NCBI GenBank assembly: GCA_934120645.1
Contig: CAKOUO010000006.1
Coordinates: 11,752 to 75,751, forward strand
Direction: 5' to 3'
DNA from: an uncultured Clostridia bacterium
Lineage (GTDB): Bacteria > Bacillota > Clostridia > TANB77 > CAG-508
DNA: 64,000 bases
The notes under the pieces were generated by a model, which did no database searches, was not told where the DNA came from, and was given only the letters and a program-made list of their open reading frames with translations. Shown piece by piece: positions 33,498 to 42,335 of the stretch. The translations under genes and the position numbers were made by a program. The first letter of the stretch is position 1. Every line of letters begins with the position of its first letter.

Positions 33498-34972
33498 AAA
33501 AGATAAACAAAAAAGATATAATAATATTTTCTATAATGTTAATAATCACATTAATAATATTTAGCAAATATTTAACAGGTTATTTTGCAACAGACACATA
33601 TAGTATATATTTAAGAGGCTATGAAGATTATGCTATAAAGAATTCGCTAAATGATGGAAGAATAATAATGGGATTAATAGGTATATTAGCAAATATGATA
33701 AATATACCAATAAAAATATATACAATAATATTAATAACACTTTCATTAGTAACATCATGTTTTTCGATAATGATATTAAAAAATATGATATTAGAATTAA
33801 AAGATGCTAAATCTAAAGTTGTTGCTTTTTTAGTAACAATAATAAGCTATTATACAATATTTAATTTTATGTATATAGAAAATTTAGGATTTGTAGAATG
33901 TTTTGTTATGGCACTAAGTATACTGTTTTATTTATTAGCAACTAAAAATTTAATTACACAAAATAAAAAATCATATATAAAAGCAACAATATTCTTAATA
34001 TTAGGTGTAATGTCATATCAAGGAACAATATCTATGTACTTTTTATCTGTTTTTGTATTTTCAATATTGAAAGAAGAAAATATAAAAAATATTGCAAAAA
34101 ATATTGTTATTTGCATAGTAATGGCAATTGTTGCTGTTATTGTAAATTATTTAGAAATTAAATTAGTTGGACAAATATTTGGAACAAACCAAACAAGAAC
34201 ATCTGGATTTAGTAATTTAAAAAATAATATTATATACATTATAAATAATTCTAGAAGAGCTATAATATATACAGGAAGTTTACTACCACAATACTGGTAT
34301 TTAGGATTTTTAAGTATTATAGAAACAGTGGTAATAATAAAAAGTATAATTCAAAAAAATCCATACATAATAATGGAACAACTAATGATAATTATTGTAA
34401 GTATTATTTTAGGTTTTATAATTTCAGTTATAGATTTATCAGGATTTTGGTCAGGAAGAATAAGATTTTCAATAGGTGCAACAATTGGATTTTTATTCTT
34501 ACATTTATATGTAAAAACAAACTGGTTAGAAGAAGAAAAAATATCAAATAATATATTAATAGTAATATTTTTAGTATATGGAATAATAAATACAGTAACA
34601 TATATAAATGTTACAAATATTGGGAAAATGGTAAATGAGTTAGACCAAAAAATTTCAGAAGAAATAAAACAATATATGATACAATATGAAGAACAAACAA
34701 ATATTAAAGTAACAAAAATAGCAATTATAAATGGAGGCTCAACAATAAAGGCATATTATAAAGAATTAGGATATAAAGGAGCTGTGCCAACTACAAGTGC
34801 AGTAAGAACAAGTTGGGCTGTTAGAGGAATAATAAATTATTATACACAAAAAGAATTAGAAGAAGTATCTGTAAATAAAAAACAAGAAGAGTATTATATA
34901 GAAAATGTAGATAAAAATAAGGAATATATGTGTGTAGAAGATACATTATACATAACTTCATATATGTATTAA
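33494..34972 (+). CDS. GtrII-like glucosyltransferase domain protein (copy 2)
   Basis: This 492-residue polytopic protein is a diverged paralogue of the protein at 29.1 kb. Shared blocks in the same order: 'FATDTYSIYLRGYEDYAIKN', 'SLNDGRIIMGLIG', 'TIFNFMYIENLGFVECFVMA', 'SYQGTISMYFL', 'SGFWSGRIRFSIGATIGFLF' and an ending in 'YITSYMY'. About eleven hydrophobic segments precede a soluble C-terminal region. Translation is coupled to the 84-residue gene by an ATGA overlap. Acceptor and sugar are unknown. Confidence 0.78.
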   Translation: MKKINKKDIIIFSIMLIITLIIFSKYLTGYFATDTYSIYLRGYEDYAIKNSLNDGRIIMGLIGILANMINIPIKIYTIILITLSLVTSCFSIMILKNMILELKDAKSKVVAFLVTIISYYTIFNFMYIENLGFVECFVMALSILFYLLATKNLITQNKKSYIKATIFLILGVMSYQGTISMYFLSVFVFSILKEENIKNIAKNIVICIVMAIVAVIVNYLEIKLVGQIFGTNQTRTSGFSNLKNNIIYIINNSRRAIIYTGSLLPQYWYLGFLSIIETVVIIKSIIQKNPYIIMEQLMIIIVSIILGFIISVIDLSGFWSGRIRFSIGATIGFLFLHLYVKTNWLEEEKISNNILIVIFLVYGIINTVTYINVTNIGKMVNELDQKISEEIKQYMIQYEEQTNIKVTKIAIINGGSTIKAYYKELGYKGAVPTTSAVRTSWAVRGIINYYTQKELEEVSVNKKQEEYYIENVDKNKEYMCVEDTLYITSYMY

Positions 34973-34987
34973 TTAGGAGGAAAAAAA

Positions 34988-37711
34988 TTGGACAAATTAG
35001 TATTAATAGATGGTAATAGCATAATGAATAGAGCTTTTTATGGTATTATGGGAAGCAAAACATTAACAAGTAAAGATGGAAAGTATACAAATGCTATTTA
35101 TGGTTTTTTAGCTATATTATTTAAATTATTAGAAGAAGAAAAACCAGAATATATAGCAGTAACATTTGATTTAAAAGCTCCAACAGCAAGACATAAATTA
35201 TATGATGGGTATAAAGCAACAAGAAAAGGAATGCCTCAAGAGTTAGCTGAACAAATGCCTATAATAAAAGATATTTTAAGAGCAATGAATATAGATATAA
35301 TAGAAAAAGAAGGCTATGAAGGTGATGATGTAATAGGAACATTATCAAGATTTGGAGAGAAAAAAGGATTAGAAGTAGTAATTCTTTCAGGAGATAGAGA
35401 TACATTTCAATTAGCAACAGATAAGGTAAGAATAAATATACCAAGAACTAAGGCAGGAAAAACAGAAACAGAAATCTTTGATAGAGAAAAAGTAAAAGAA
35501 GTTTATGGAATAGAACCAAAACAATTAATAGAAGTAAAAGGATTACAAGGAGATACATCTGACAATATACCAGGAGTTCCAGGAATAGGAGAAAAAACAG
35601 CATTATCTTTAATACAAAAATATGAAACAATAGATAATTTGTATAAAAAATTAGAAGCAGGAGAAGCAGATGTAAAAGGAAAACAAAAAGAAAAATTGGA
35701 AGAAAATAAAGATTTAGCTTATCTTTCAAGAACATTGGGAGAGATAAATGTAAATGTTCCAATAGAAGATACTTTAGAACAATTAAAATTAGAAGAATGG
35801 GATAAACAAAAGGTATTAGAAATATTTAAGCAATTAAATTTTAAAAGATATATAGAAAGATTTAATTTGTTAGATGAAAATACCCAAGAACAATCAGAAA
35901 ATAAAGATTTAGATAAACTATATAAAATAGAAAACAAATCAATAGAAGACATTAAAAAAATTATAAAAGAAAACAAAGAAATAACATTTTATATTAATAC
36001 AGAAAAAGAAGAAAATGATGAAAAAATCATAAAAGAAAAAATAACAGGAATAGGAATTTTTAATAATAAACTAAAAGAAGCATATTACTATGAATTCAAA
36101 GAAGAAAAAGATGTTCAAGAATTAAAAGAAATATTTGAATCAGAAGAAATATCAAAAATTGGAATAGATTTAAGTAAAGTATATATATTATTAAAACAAC
36201 AAAATATTCAAATAAAACAAATAAAATATGATGTATCAATAGCTGCATATATATTAAATCCAAATGATAATAAATTAACAATAAATAGTTTAGCAGACAA
36301 ATATCTAGAAATAGATGTAAGCGAATTATTAGAAGATAATAATAAACAAGAGCAAATAAATTTATTTGATACATTAAATAAAGAAGTTAATATAAAAGAA
36401 AATGAAAGTATAGCCAAAAAAACAACTTTATATGCTTGGATAATTTCTCAATTAAAAGAAATAACAACAAAAAAATTAGAAGAAATAAATGCAATTTCAT
36501 TATTTAATAATATAGATATGCCAACAGTAACAGTACTTGCAGATATGCAATGGAATGGAATGTATGCAGATGAAGAAGAACTTAATAAATTTGGAAACAA
36601 ATTAAAAGAACAATTAGAAATAAAAACAAAAATTATATATGAAATGGCAGGAGAAGAATTTAATATAAATTCAACAAAACAGCTTGGAGAAATTCTTTTT
36701 GAAAAAATGAAATTACCAGTTATAAAGAAAACAAAGAGCGGATATTCAACAGATGTAGATGTATTAGAAAAATTAAAATCCGAAGATCCAATAATTCAAG
36801 AAATATTGGATTATAGACAATTAATGAAATTAAATTCAACATATGTTGAAGGATTAAAACCATATATAAACCCAAAAACAAAAAGAATACATTCATTTTT
36901 CCATCAAACAATAACTGCAACAGGCAGAATTAGTTCAACAGAACCAAACTTGCAAAACATCCCAACAAGATTTGAACTAGGTAAACAAGTAAGAAAAATA
37001 TTTAAACCAGAACAAGGAAAAATCTATATAGATGCAGACTATTCACAAATAGAACTAAGAGTATTAGCACATATGTCAGAAGATAAGCATATGATACAAG
37101 CATTTAAAGAAGGTCAAGACATACATAAACAAGCTGCATCAAAAGTATTTAAAACACCAATTGATGAAGTAACAAAAGAACAAAGAAGTAACGCAAAAGC
37201 AGTAAACTTTGGAATAGTATATGGAATTAGTGACTTTGGACTAGGAGAACAATTAGGAATATCAAGAAAAATAGCCAAAAAATATATAGAAGAATATTTA
37301 CAAGAATATGAAGGCATAAAACAATTTATGGATAAAACAAAAGAAAAAGCAAAAGAAACAGGTTATGTAGAAACATTATTTAACAGAAGAAGATATATTC
37401 CAGAATTAAAATCAAACAATTATATGGTAAGACAATTTGGAGAAAGAGCAGCCATGAATACTCCTATACAAGGAACTGCTGCTGATATAATGAAAATAGC
37501 AATGATAAATGTATATAATAAATTAATAGAAAAAGGATTAAAATCCAAAATAGTATTACAAGTCCATGATGAAATGATGATAGAAGCACCAATTGAAGAA
37601 GCAGAAGAAGTTAAAAAAATAGTAAAACAATCAATGGAAGAAGCGGTAACACTAAAAATTCCATTAATAGCAGAAGTATCAGAAGCAGAAAACTGGTATG
37701 AGTGCAAATGA
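34988..37711 (+). CDS. polA: DNA polymerase I
   Basis: At 907 residues this is a full PolA. The 5' nuclease domain (1-290) starts 'LVLIDGNSIMNRAFYG'; the polymerase has motif A 'DADYSQIELRVLAH', motif B 'RSNAKAVNFGIVYG' and motif C 'QVHDEMMIEAP'. In the 3'-5' exonuclease region the metal-binding Asp-x-Glu is replaced by 'FYINTEKEE' (about 330-338), so proofreading is probably lost, as in many Bacillota. Translation starts at TTG after a ggagg site. The stop codon TGA is the first three bases of a REP palindrome. Confidence 0.96.
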   Translation: MDKLVLIDGNSIMNRAFYGIMGSKTLTSKDGKYTNAIYGFLAILFKLLEEEKPEYIAVTFDLKAPTARHKLYDGYKATRKGMPQELAEQMPIIKDILRAMNIDIIEKEGYEGDDVIGTLSRFGEKKGLEVVILSGDRDTFQLATDKVRINIPRTKAGKTETEIFDREKVKEVYGIEPKQLIEVKGLQGDTSDNIPGVPGIGEKTALSLIQKYETIDNLYKKLEAGEADVKGKQKEKLEENKDLAYLSRTLGEINVNVPIEDTLEQLKLEEWDKQKVLEIFKQLNFKRYIERFNLLDENTQEQSENKDLDKLYKIENKSIEDIKKIIKENKEITFYINTEKEENDEKIIKEKITGIGIFNNKLKEAYYYEFKEEKDVQELKEIFESEEISKIGIDLSKVYILLKQQNIQIKQIKYDVSIAAYILNPNDNKLTINSLADKYLEIDVSELLEDNNKQEQINLFDTLNKEVNIKENESIAKKTTLYAWIISQLKEITTKKLEEINAISLFNNIDMPTVTVLADMQWNGMYADEEELNKFGNKLKEQLEIKTKIIYEMAGEEFNINSTKQLGEILFEKMKLPVIKKTKSGYSTDVDVLEKLKSEDPIIQEILDYRQLMKLNSTYVEGLKPYINPKTKRIHSFFHQTITATGRISSTEPNLQNIPTRFELGKQVRKIFKPEQGKIYIDADYSQIELRVLAHMSEDKHMIQAFKEGQDIHKQAASKVFKTPIDEVTKEQRSNAKAVNFGIVYGISDFGLGEQLGISRKIAKKYIEEYLQEYEGIKQFMDKTKEKAKETGYVETLFNRRRYIPELKSNNYMVRQFGERAAMNTPIQGTAADIMKIAMINVYNKLIEKGLKSKIVLQVHDEMMIEAPIEEAEEVKKIVKQSMEEAVTLKIPLIAEVSEAENWYECK

Positions 37712-37739
37712 CCTTTTGGGGACGTTTCCCAAATGGACA
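37709..37739 (+). repeat. REP palindrome copy 1 (at the polA stop codon)
   Basis: A 31-base palindromic unit: TGACCTTTTGGGG, then ACG, then TTTCCCAAATGGACA. Stem TTTGGG/CCCAAA plus outer CC/GG pairs, loop GACGTTT. The first base triplet is TGA instead of TGT and serves as the polA stop. Same family as copies at 47057, 50268, 54976 and 55990. Confidence 0.9.
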
Positions 37740-37804
37740 TTTTATGATTTTTAGCAGATAAAAATTTTGTATGATAATGAGCAATGCGAAAGGAGTAGAT
37801 AAAA

Positions 37805-38374
37805 ATAGTTGTTATAAGAAAAAAAACATTAATAATTTTATTTGTATTAATTATTATATGTATAGTAATAGCTTTTATGGACATTCCTGGAAAAATAAAG
37901 AAGACAATTTATAAAAAAGAATATAGTGAATATGTATCAAAATATTCAGAAAAATATGGAGTTGATGAAAATCTGATTTATGCATTAATAAAAGCTGAAA
38001 GTAATTTTAATGAGAAAGCACATTCAACTAAAGATGCATTGGGGTTAATGCAACTAATGGAAAGTACAGCAAAAGATATTGTAAAGAAAACAGATTTAGA
38101 AATTTCATCAAATAATATAAGAGAAAGTTTATTAGATAGTGAAATTAATATAAATTTAGGAACTAAATACTTATCTATATTAATAGAAAAATATAAAAAT
38201 ATAGAAATAGCAATAACTGCTTACAATGCAGGAATTGGAACAGTAGATACTTGGATAGAAAAAGGAATAATAAAAGCAGATGGAACTGATATAGAAAATA
38301 TTCCTTACAGAGAAACAAATAACTATGTAAGGAAAATACTAAGAGATTACAAAATATATCAAAAGATGTATTGA
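37805..38374 (+). CDS. Membrane-anchored lytic transglycosylase (SLT family)
   Basis: The first ATG (37877) gives 165 residues without a signal, but the frame continues upstream to 37805 and encodes a basic N-terminus and a hydrophobic anchor (VVIRKKTLIILFV and onward), as homologues have. The only codon at the right distance from the aggag site is ATA, so the start is non-canonical or a mutated ATG. The SLT domain carries the catalytic Glu in 'LIYALIKAESNFNEKAHSTK', then 'ALGLMQLMESTAKDI' and 'ITAYNAGIGTVDTWI'. It cleaves peptidoglycan with formation of anhydro-muropeptides. Confidence 0.8.
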   Translation: MVVIRKKTLIILFVLIIICIVIAFMDIPGKIKKTIYKKEYSEYVSKYSEKYGVDENLIYALIKAESNFNEKAHSTKDALGLMQLMESTAKDIVKKTDLEISSNNIRESLLDSEININLGTKYLSILIEKYKNIEIAITAYNAGIGTVDTWIEKGIIKADGTDIENIPYRETNNYVRKILRDYKIYQKMY

Positions 38375-38438
38375 AACTACTAGACAAATAATGAAAAATG
38401 CAATAAAATAGTATAGAAGTAAAAGAAGGAGAAAACTT

Positions 38439-39686
38439 ATGATATTAGAACAATTAATTTTTACAATATTTGCATTTACATTGTTTGTCTATACTTTTTT
38501 TAGGATGATAAGACAAAATGATACAAACTATATAGTAATACTAATACTGCAAGCAATAGGGATAGCAATAAACTTTATAGAAGTTTTAGCAAAATTACAA
38601 TTAGGAATATTCTTAGAAATTATAAAATATTTATCAGGAATAATACTACCAGTAGGAATTATAGTATTAGAAAAAAAAGGAATACCATTAATACAAATAT
38701 TAAATGTAGCAAAAGCAAAGATATATTTAAAATTAGGAAATAACAAAAAAGCAAAAGAACAATTAATAAATTTAGTATCTAGATACCCAGAAAATTATAT
38801 AGGACACAAGATGTTAGCAGAAATATATCAAACAGAGGGTGGAATGAGAAGAGCAATAGATGAATATGTCCAAGCAATAGATATAAATAAACAAGATTAT
38901 GATTCTTATTACAAAGTAGCAGAATTGTTAAATAATTTGGATAAATCAGATGAAGCGGCACAGATGTTATTTAGCTTATTGAGCAAAAAACCAGAATATG
39001 AAAATGCAACAAGATTATTAGGAGAAATACTAATAGAAAACGAAATGTATAAAGAAGCGGTAAACATATACCAAGATGCATTAAAATATCATCCAACAAG
39101 CTATGAATTTAATTATAATTTAGGAATAGCATACACTATGCTAAATGATTTTCAAAATGCAAAAATATGTTATGAAAAAGCAGCAGAATTAAATTCATTA
39201 TTATATAATGCAAAATATTCATTAGCAGAAATAGAATTAATATATAAAGAACTAGATGAAGCCGAAAAATATTTTATGCAAGCACTAGAAGATGATGAAT
39301 TAGCAGCAGATAGTTATTATGAACTTTCAAAAATAGCAATGGTTAGAGGAGATAAGGATAAAGCTATAAATTATGCAAATGTCGCAATTGATGCAAACTC
39401 AGCAAAAATAGTTCCAAAAATAAAAAAAGATCCAATATTTATACCAATAATGGCTAGAATATCTATACCTTTTAATCTACAAAATGGAATAGATAATGAC
39501 GAAAAGAAGAATAAATTAAAAGCAAAAGAAATTAAAGCAAAAGAACATTTAGAAGATATGTTTGAAATAACTAGAAATTTAAGTTATGATGATATTAGAC
39601 TATTAAATACAAATAAATCAGAAAAAAACGGAAAGAAAATAAACATAGAAGAAAAAGAAGATAATCAAAAAGAAAGACAAGAATAA
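38439..39686 (+). CDS. Membrane protein with TPR repeats
   Basis: This 415-residue protein has three N-terminal hydrophobic segments (about residues 3-22, 29-48, 58-80) and then a series of tetratricopeptide repeats in the cytoplasm or periplasm-equivalent space: 'AKIYLKLGNNKKAKEQLINL', 'YENATRLLGEILIENEMYKE', 'FNYNLGIAYTMLNDFQNAKI' and 'AKYSLAEIELIYKELDEAEK'. The last 70 residues are charged. TPRs hold protein partners; no partner is identified. It lies upstream of dpaA in the same direction. Confidence 0.8.
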   Translation: MILEQLIFTIFAFTLFVYTFFRMIRQNDTNYIVILILQAIGIAINFIEVLAKLQLGIFLEIIKYLSGIILPVGIIVLEKKGIPLIQILNVAKAKIYLKLGNNKKAKEQLINLVSRYPENYIGHKMLAEIYQTEGGMRRAIDEYVQAIDINKQDYDSYYKVAELLNNLDKSDEAAQMLFSLLSKKPEYENATRLLGEILIENEMYKEAVNIYQDALKYHPTSYEFNYNLGIAYTMLNDFQNAKICYEKAAELNSLLYNAKYSLAEIELIYKELDEAEKYFMQALEDDELAADSYYELSKIAMVRGDKDKAINYANVAIDANSAKIVPKIKKDPIFIPIMARISIPFNLQNGIDNDEKKNKLKAKEIKAKEHLEDMFEITRNLSYDDIRLLNTNKSEKNGKKINIEEKEDNQKERQE

Positions 39687-39756
39687 TTAATTGTAGCTCA
39701 TAAAATCTTAAAAAATAAATATAATAATAGTAAAACAAAAAAGAAAGAGGGATTTT

Positions 39757-40638
39757 ATGAGTACAAATTTTACTGTTGTAGGTGGAGATTTAAGAATTAT
39801 AAAGTTAGCACAAATGTTAGCTGAAGATGGAAATAAAATATATGCATATGGTGTTGAAAAGGCGGAAGAATTAAAAACAAATCCAAACATTAAAATATGC
39901 GAAAAATTATCAGAAGCAATAAAAACATCAGAAATTATAATAGGACCAATACCATTTTCAAGTAATGGAAAAGATATAAATGCACCATTTAGTGATAACC
40001 ATATATCAATTAGAGAAATTATGCATTTAATAAATGCAAAAATTCTAATAGCAGGAAGTATAACACCAGAAGTTTATGACTTAGCAAATGATGAATATAT
40101 AGAAATAATTGATATTTTAAAAAGAGAGGAATTAGCAGTTTTAAATACTATTTCAACAGCAGAAGGAACAATTGAAATTATAATAGCAAATACTAATAAA
40201 ATAATCCATGGAAGTAATGTTTTAGTATTAGGATTTGGAAGGATAGGTAAAGTATTAGCAAGAAAACTTGCAGGATTATCAGCAAAAGTTACTTGTGCTG
40301 CAAGAAAAGATGAAGATTTAGCATGGATAAAAGCATATGGACATAAAGGAACAAATATAAATACACTAGGAGAAAATTTAGCAGAATACGACATAATAAT
40401 AAATACAGTACCACATCTTATTTTAACAGAAGAAAGACTAAAATATATTAAAGAAGATTGTTTATTAGTAGATTTAGCATCAAATCCAGGAGGAATAGAT
40501 AAAAGAGCTGCAAAAGACAAAAATCTAAAATTAATATGGGCATTAGCATTACCAGGAAAAGTAGCACCAGTCACAACAGCAGAATTTATAAAAGATACAG
40601 TTTATAATGTTTTAAAAGAAATATATAAAAATAATTAA
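39757..40638 (+). CDS. dpaA: Dipicolinate synthase subunit A
   Basis: This 293-residue protein has an N-terminal family block 'FTVVGGDLRIIKLAQMLAED' and a Rossmann fold 'GSNVLVLGFGRIGKVLARKL' (about residues 150-169), ending 'ALALPGKVAPVTTAEFI'. DpaA, with the flavoprotein DpaB, converts dihydroxy-tetrahydro-dipicolinate to dipicolinic acid, the calcium-chelating spore core compound. The normal neighbour dpaB is absent; uppP follows. DpaB may be encoded elsewhere or be replaced by an electron-transfer flavoprotein, as in some clostridia. Confidence 0.92.
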   Translation: MSTNFTVVGGDLRIIKLAQMLAEDGNKIYAYGVEKAEELKTNPNIKICEKLSEAIKTSEIIIGPIPFSSNGKDINAPFSDNHISIREIMHLINAKILIAGSITPEVYDLANDEYIEIIDILKREELAVLNTISTAEGTIEIIIANTNKIIHGSNVLVLGFGRIGKVLARKLAGLSAKVTCAARKDEDLAWIKAYGHKGTNINTLGENLAEYDIIINTVPHLILTEERLKYIKEDCLLVDLASNPGGIDKRAAKDKNLKLIWALALPGKVAPVTTAEFIKDTVYNVLKEIYKNN

Positions 40639-40657
40639 CAAAGAGAGGTTGAAAAAA

Positions 40658-41449
40658 ATGAACGAAATTTTACAAGCATTAATTTTAGGAGTTGTTCAAG
40701 GATTAACAGAACTATTACCAATATCAAGTTCAGCACATTTAAATTTAATACCATGGATATTTAATTGGGATATACCCGCAAGCTTTGATGTAGCATTACA
40801 TTTTGGTACATTACTTGCTATAGTATTATTTTTCTACAAAGACTGGGTAGCACTTATAAAAGGTGGATATAAACAAGTAGTAAAAAAAGAAAAAAGTTTT
40901 GAAGGAAAAATGTTTTGGTATTTAGTAGCTGCTACTATACCAGGTGGAGCAATAGGATTTTTATTAGATCACTTTGTAGGAGATACTTTAGGAAAAATGC
41001 CATTATTAATTGCAACAGCATTAATTGTAATGGGTATAGTTCTTTACATAGTAGATAAAAAAGCACCTGCAAAGACAGATTATAAACATATGACATTTAA
41101 ACAAACATTTTTAATAGGATTTTCACAAGCTCTAGCATTTATTCCTGGAGTATCACGTTCAGGAATTACTATGACAACAGGTAGAGCTATGGGAGTAGAT
41201 AGAGAATCAACAGCTAAATATTCATTTTTATTATCAACACCAATAGTATTAGGAGCAACACTATATAAATTTAAAGATTTTGTATTTGGTATGCCATTTT
41301 TTATTGGAGTATTAGCAAGTTTTATTGTAGGAGTTTTAGTTATAAAATTCTTATTAGAATATTTAAAAAAAGGAAGTTTCAAAGTCTTTGCTATATATAG
41401 AATAATACTTGGATTAGCTGTTATCGGATTATATATAATAAGATTATAA
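40658..41449 (+). CDS. uppP: Undecaprenyl-diphosphatase UppP (BacA)
   Basis: This 263-residue polytopic enzyme recycles undecaprenyl diphosphate to the monophosphate carrier used for peptidoglycan and surface glycans. 'GVVQGLTELLPISSSAHL' near the start (about residues 11-28) and 'GFSQALAFIPGVSRSGITMT' (about 154-173) are the two signature motifs. The frame is open to a TTG at 40649, but the ATG at 40658 sits at the right distance from the gagagg site. A strong terminator follows. Confidence 0.96.
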   Translation: MNEILQALILGVVQGLTELLPISSSAHLNLIPWIFNWDIPASFDVALHFGTLLAIVLFFYKDWVALIKGGYKQVVKKEKSFEGKMFWYLVAATIPGGAIGFLLDHFVGDTLGKMPLLIATALIVMGIVLYIVDKKAPAKTDYKHMTFKQTFLIGFSQALAFIPGVSRSGITMTTGRAMGVDRESTAKYSFLLSTPIVLGATLYKFKDFVFGMPFFIGVLASFIVGVLVIKFLLEYLKKGSFKVFAIYRIILGLAVIGLYIIRL

Positions 41450-41458
41450 TAATAAAAG

Positions 41459-41497
41459 TAACACAAAGTATTTAAATACGCTTTGTGTTATTTTTTT
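41459..41497 (+). terminator. Intrinsic terminator of uppP
   Basis: Arms taacacaaag (41459-41468) and ctttgtgtta (41481-41490) followed by seven T residues. Confidence 0.9.
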
Positions 41498-41519
41498 ATT
41501 TATTTAATTGCTAGACCTG

Positions 41520-42075
41520 TTATTTTTGCATTTTTATAAATTCATGTAAATCTACAAAATTATAATTTGAAAATTCAACATTCCAATTTTGTTTTCCTGT
41601 ATATAATACAATAGGGAATATAGCTGGAAAACTATAATTTTTGTTTTCTATTTTTGATAAATCAATTGCACTTTTCATAATTTCCATTTCATATTCTAAA
41701 ATTCTATAAGGTGTAGAATAATCTACTTTTGATTGATGTTCTATTAAAATGAAAATATTAGTATCTTTTAATTTATAAACTATATTATCTTCTTGATTTT
41801 GAAATAAATTGCTAACATAGCTAATGTTATACTTTTCTATATTATCTTCAGTAATATGTGTTTTTAAAACATTATTTATAAATTTTGTAGCATCTTTTTT
41901 ATTATCCAAAAGAGTTTTAAAAATTTTATCATGTTCATTAATTAAATGATATTTAGAAGAAAAATCATGAACACTTCCGGTAATATTTTTATTTTCTACA
42001 ATATTCCATAAATTTTCAAAAGGTCCTTTATAATTTAAATAATCAGAATAAGTAAATATTTTTATATATATTCAT
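41520..42075 (-). pseudogene. Broken Rpn/YhgA-like nuclease gene
   Basis: The translated region 'YKGPFENLWNIVE' through 'NEHDKIFKTLLDNKKDATKF' to 'IFILIEHQSKVDYSTPYRIL' and 'FPAIFPIVLYTGKQNW' matches Rpn-type PD-(D/E)XK nucleases. The natural ATG at 42075 has an aaaggag site, but its frame stops after ten codons; one base later the family sequence continues in another frame. The C-terminal half is also missing (stop at 41520). Seen directly: frameshift and truncation. Likely a decayed mobile or horizontally spread gene. Confidence 0.8.
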
Positions 42076-42274
42076 CTCCTTTATTATAATATTTTGTAAT
42101 TGATAAGTTATTATTTAATGGATTTTTTTAGATAACAATAAATTTGAAAAAATTTAAATAATTGAAATAATTAATAATTATATTACTATAAAAATAAAAT
42201 TATTGCAATAATTTTTCATCGCAAGTTTCGACAAAAATGTATTAATATACAACTAAAAATATTTAAATATAATA

Positions 42275-42303
42275 TTGCCAATGAAATTTAGATAGTATAT
42301 AAT
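42275..42303 (+). promoter_or_regulatory. Promoter of the LamG protein gene
   Basis: TTGCCA (42275-42280), 17-base spacer, TATAAT (42298-42303), 33 bases before the start codon. The rest of the roughly 260-base gap upstream is very AT-rich and shows no gene. Confidence 0.75.
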
Positions 42304-42335
42304 TATTAAAAATAACAGAAGAAAGAGGTAAAAGT

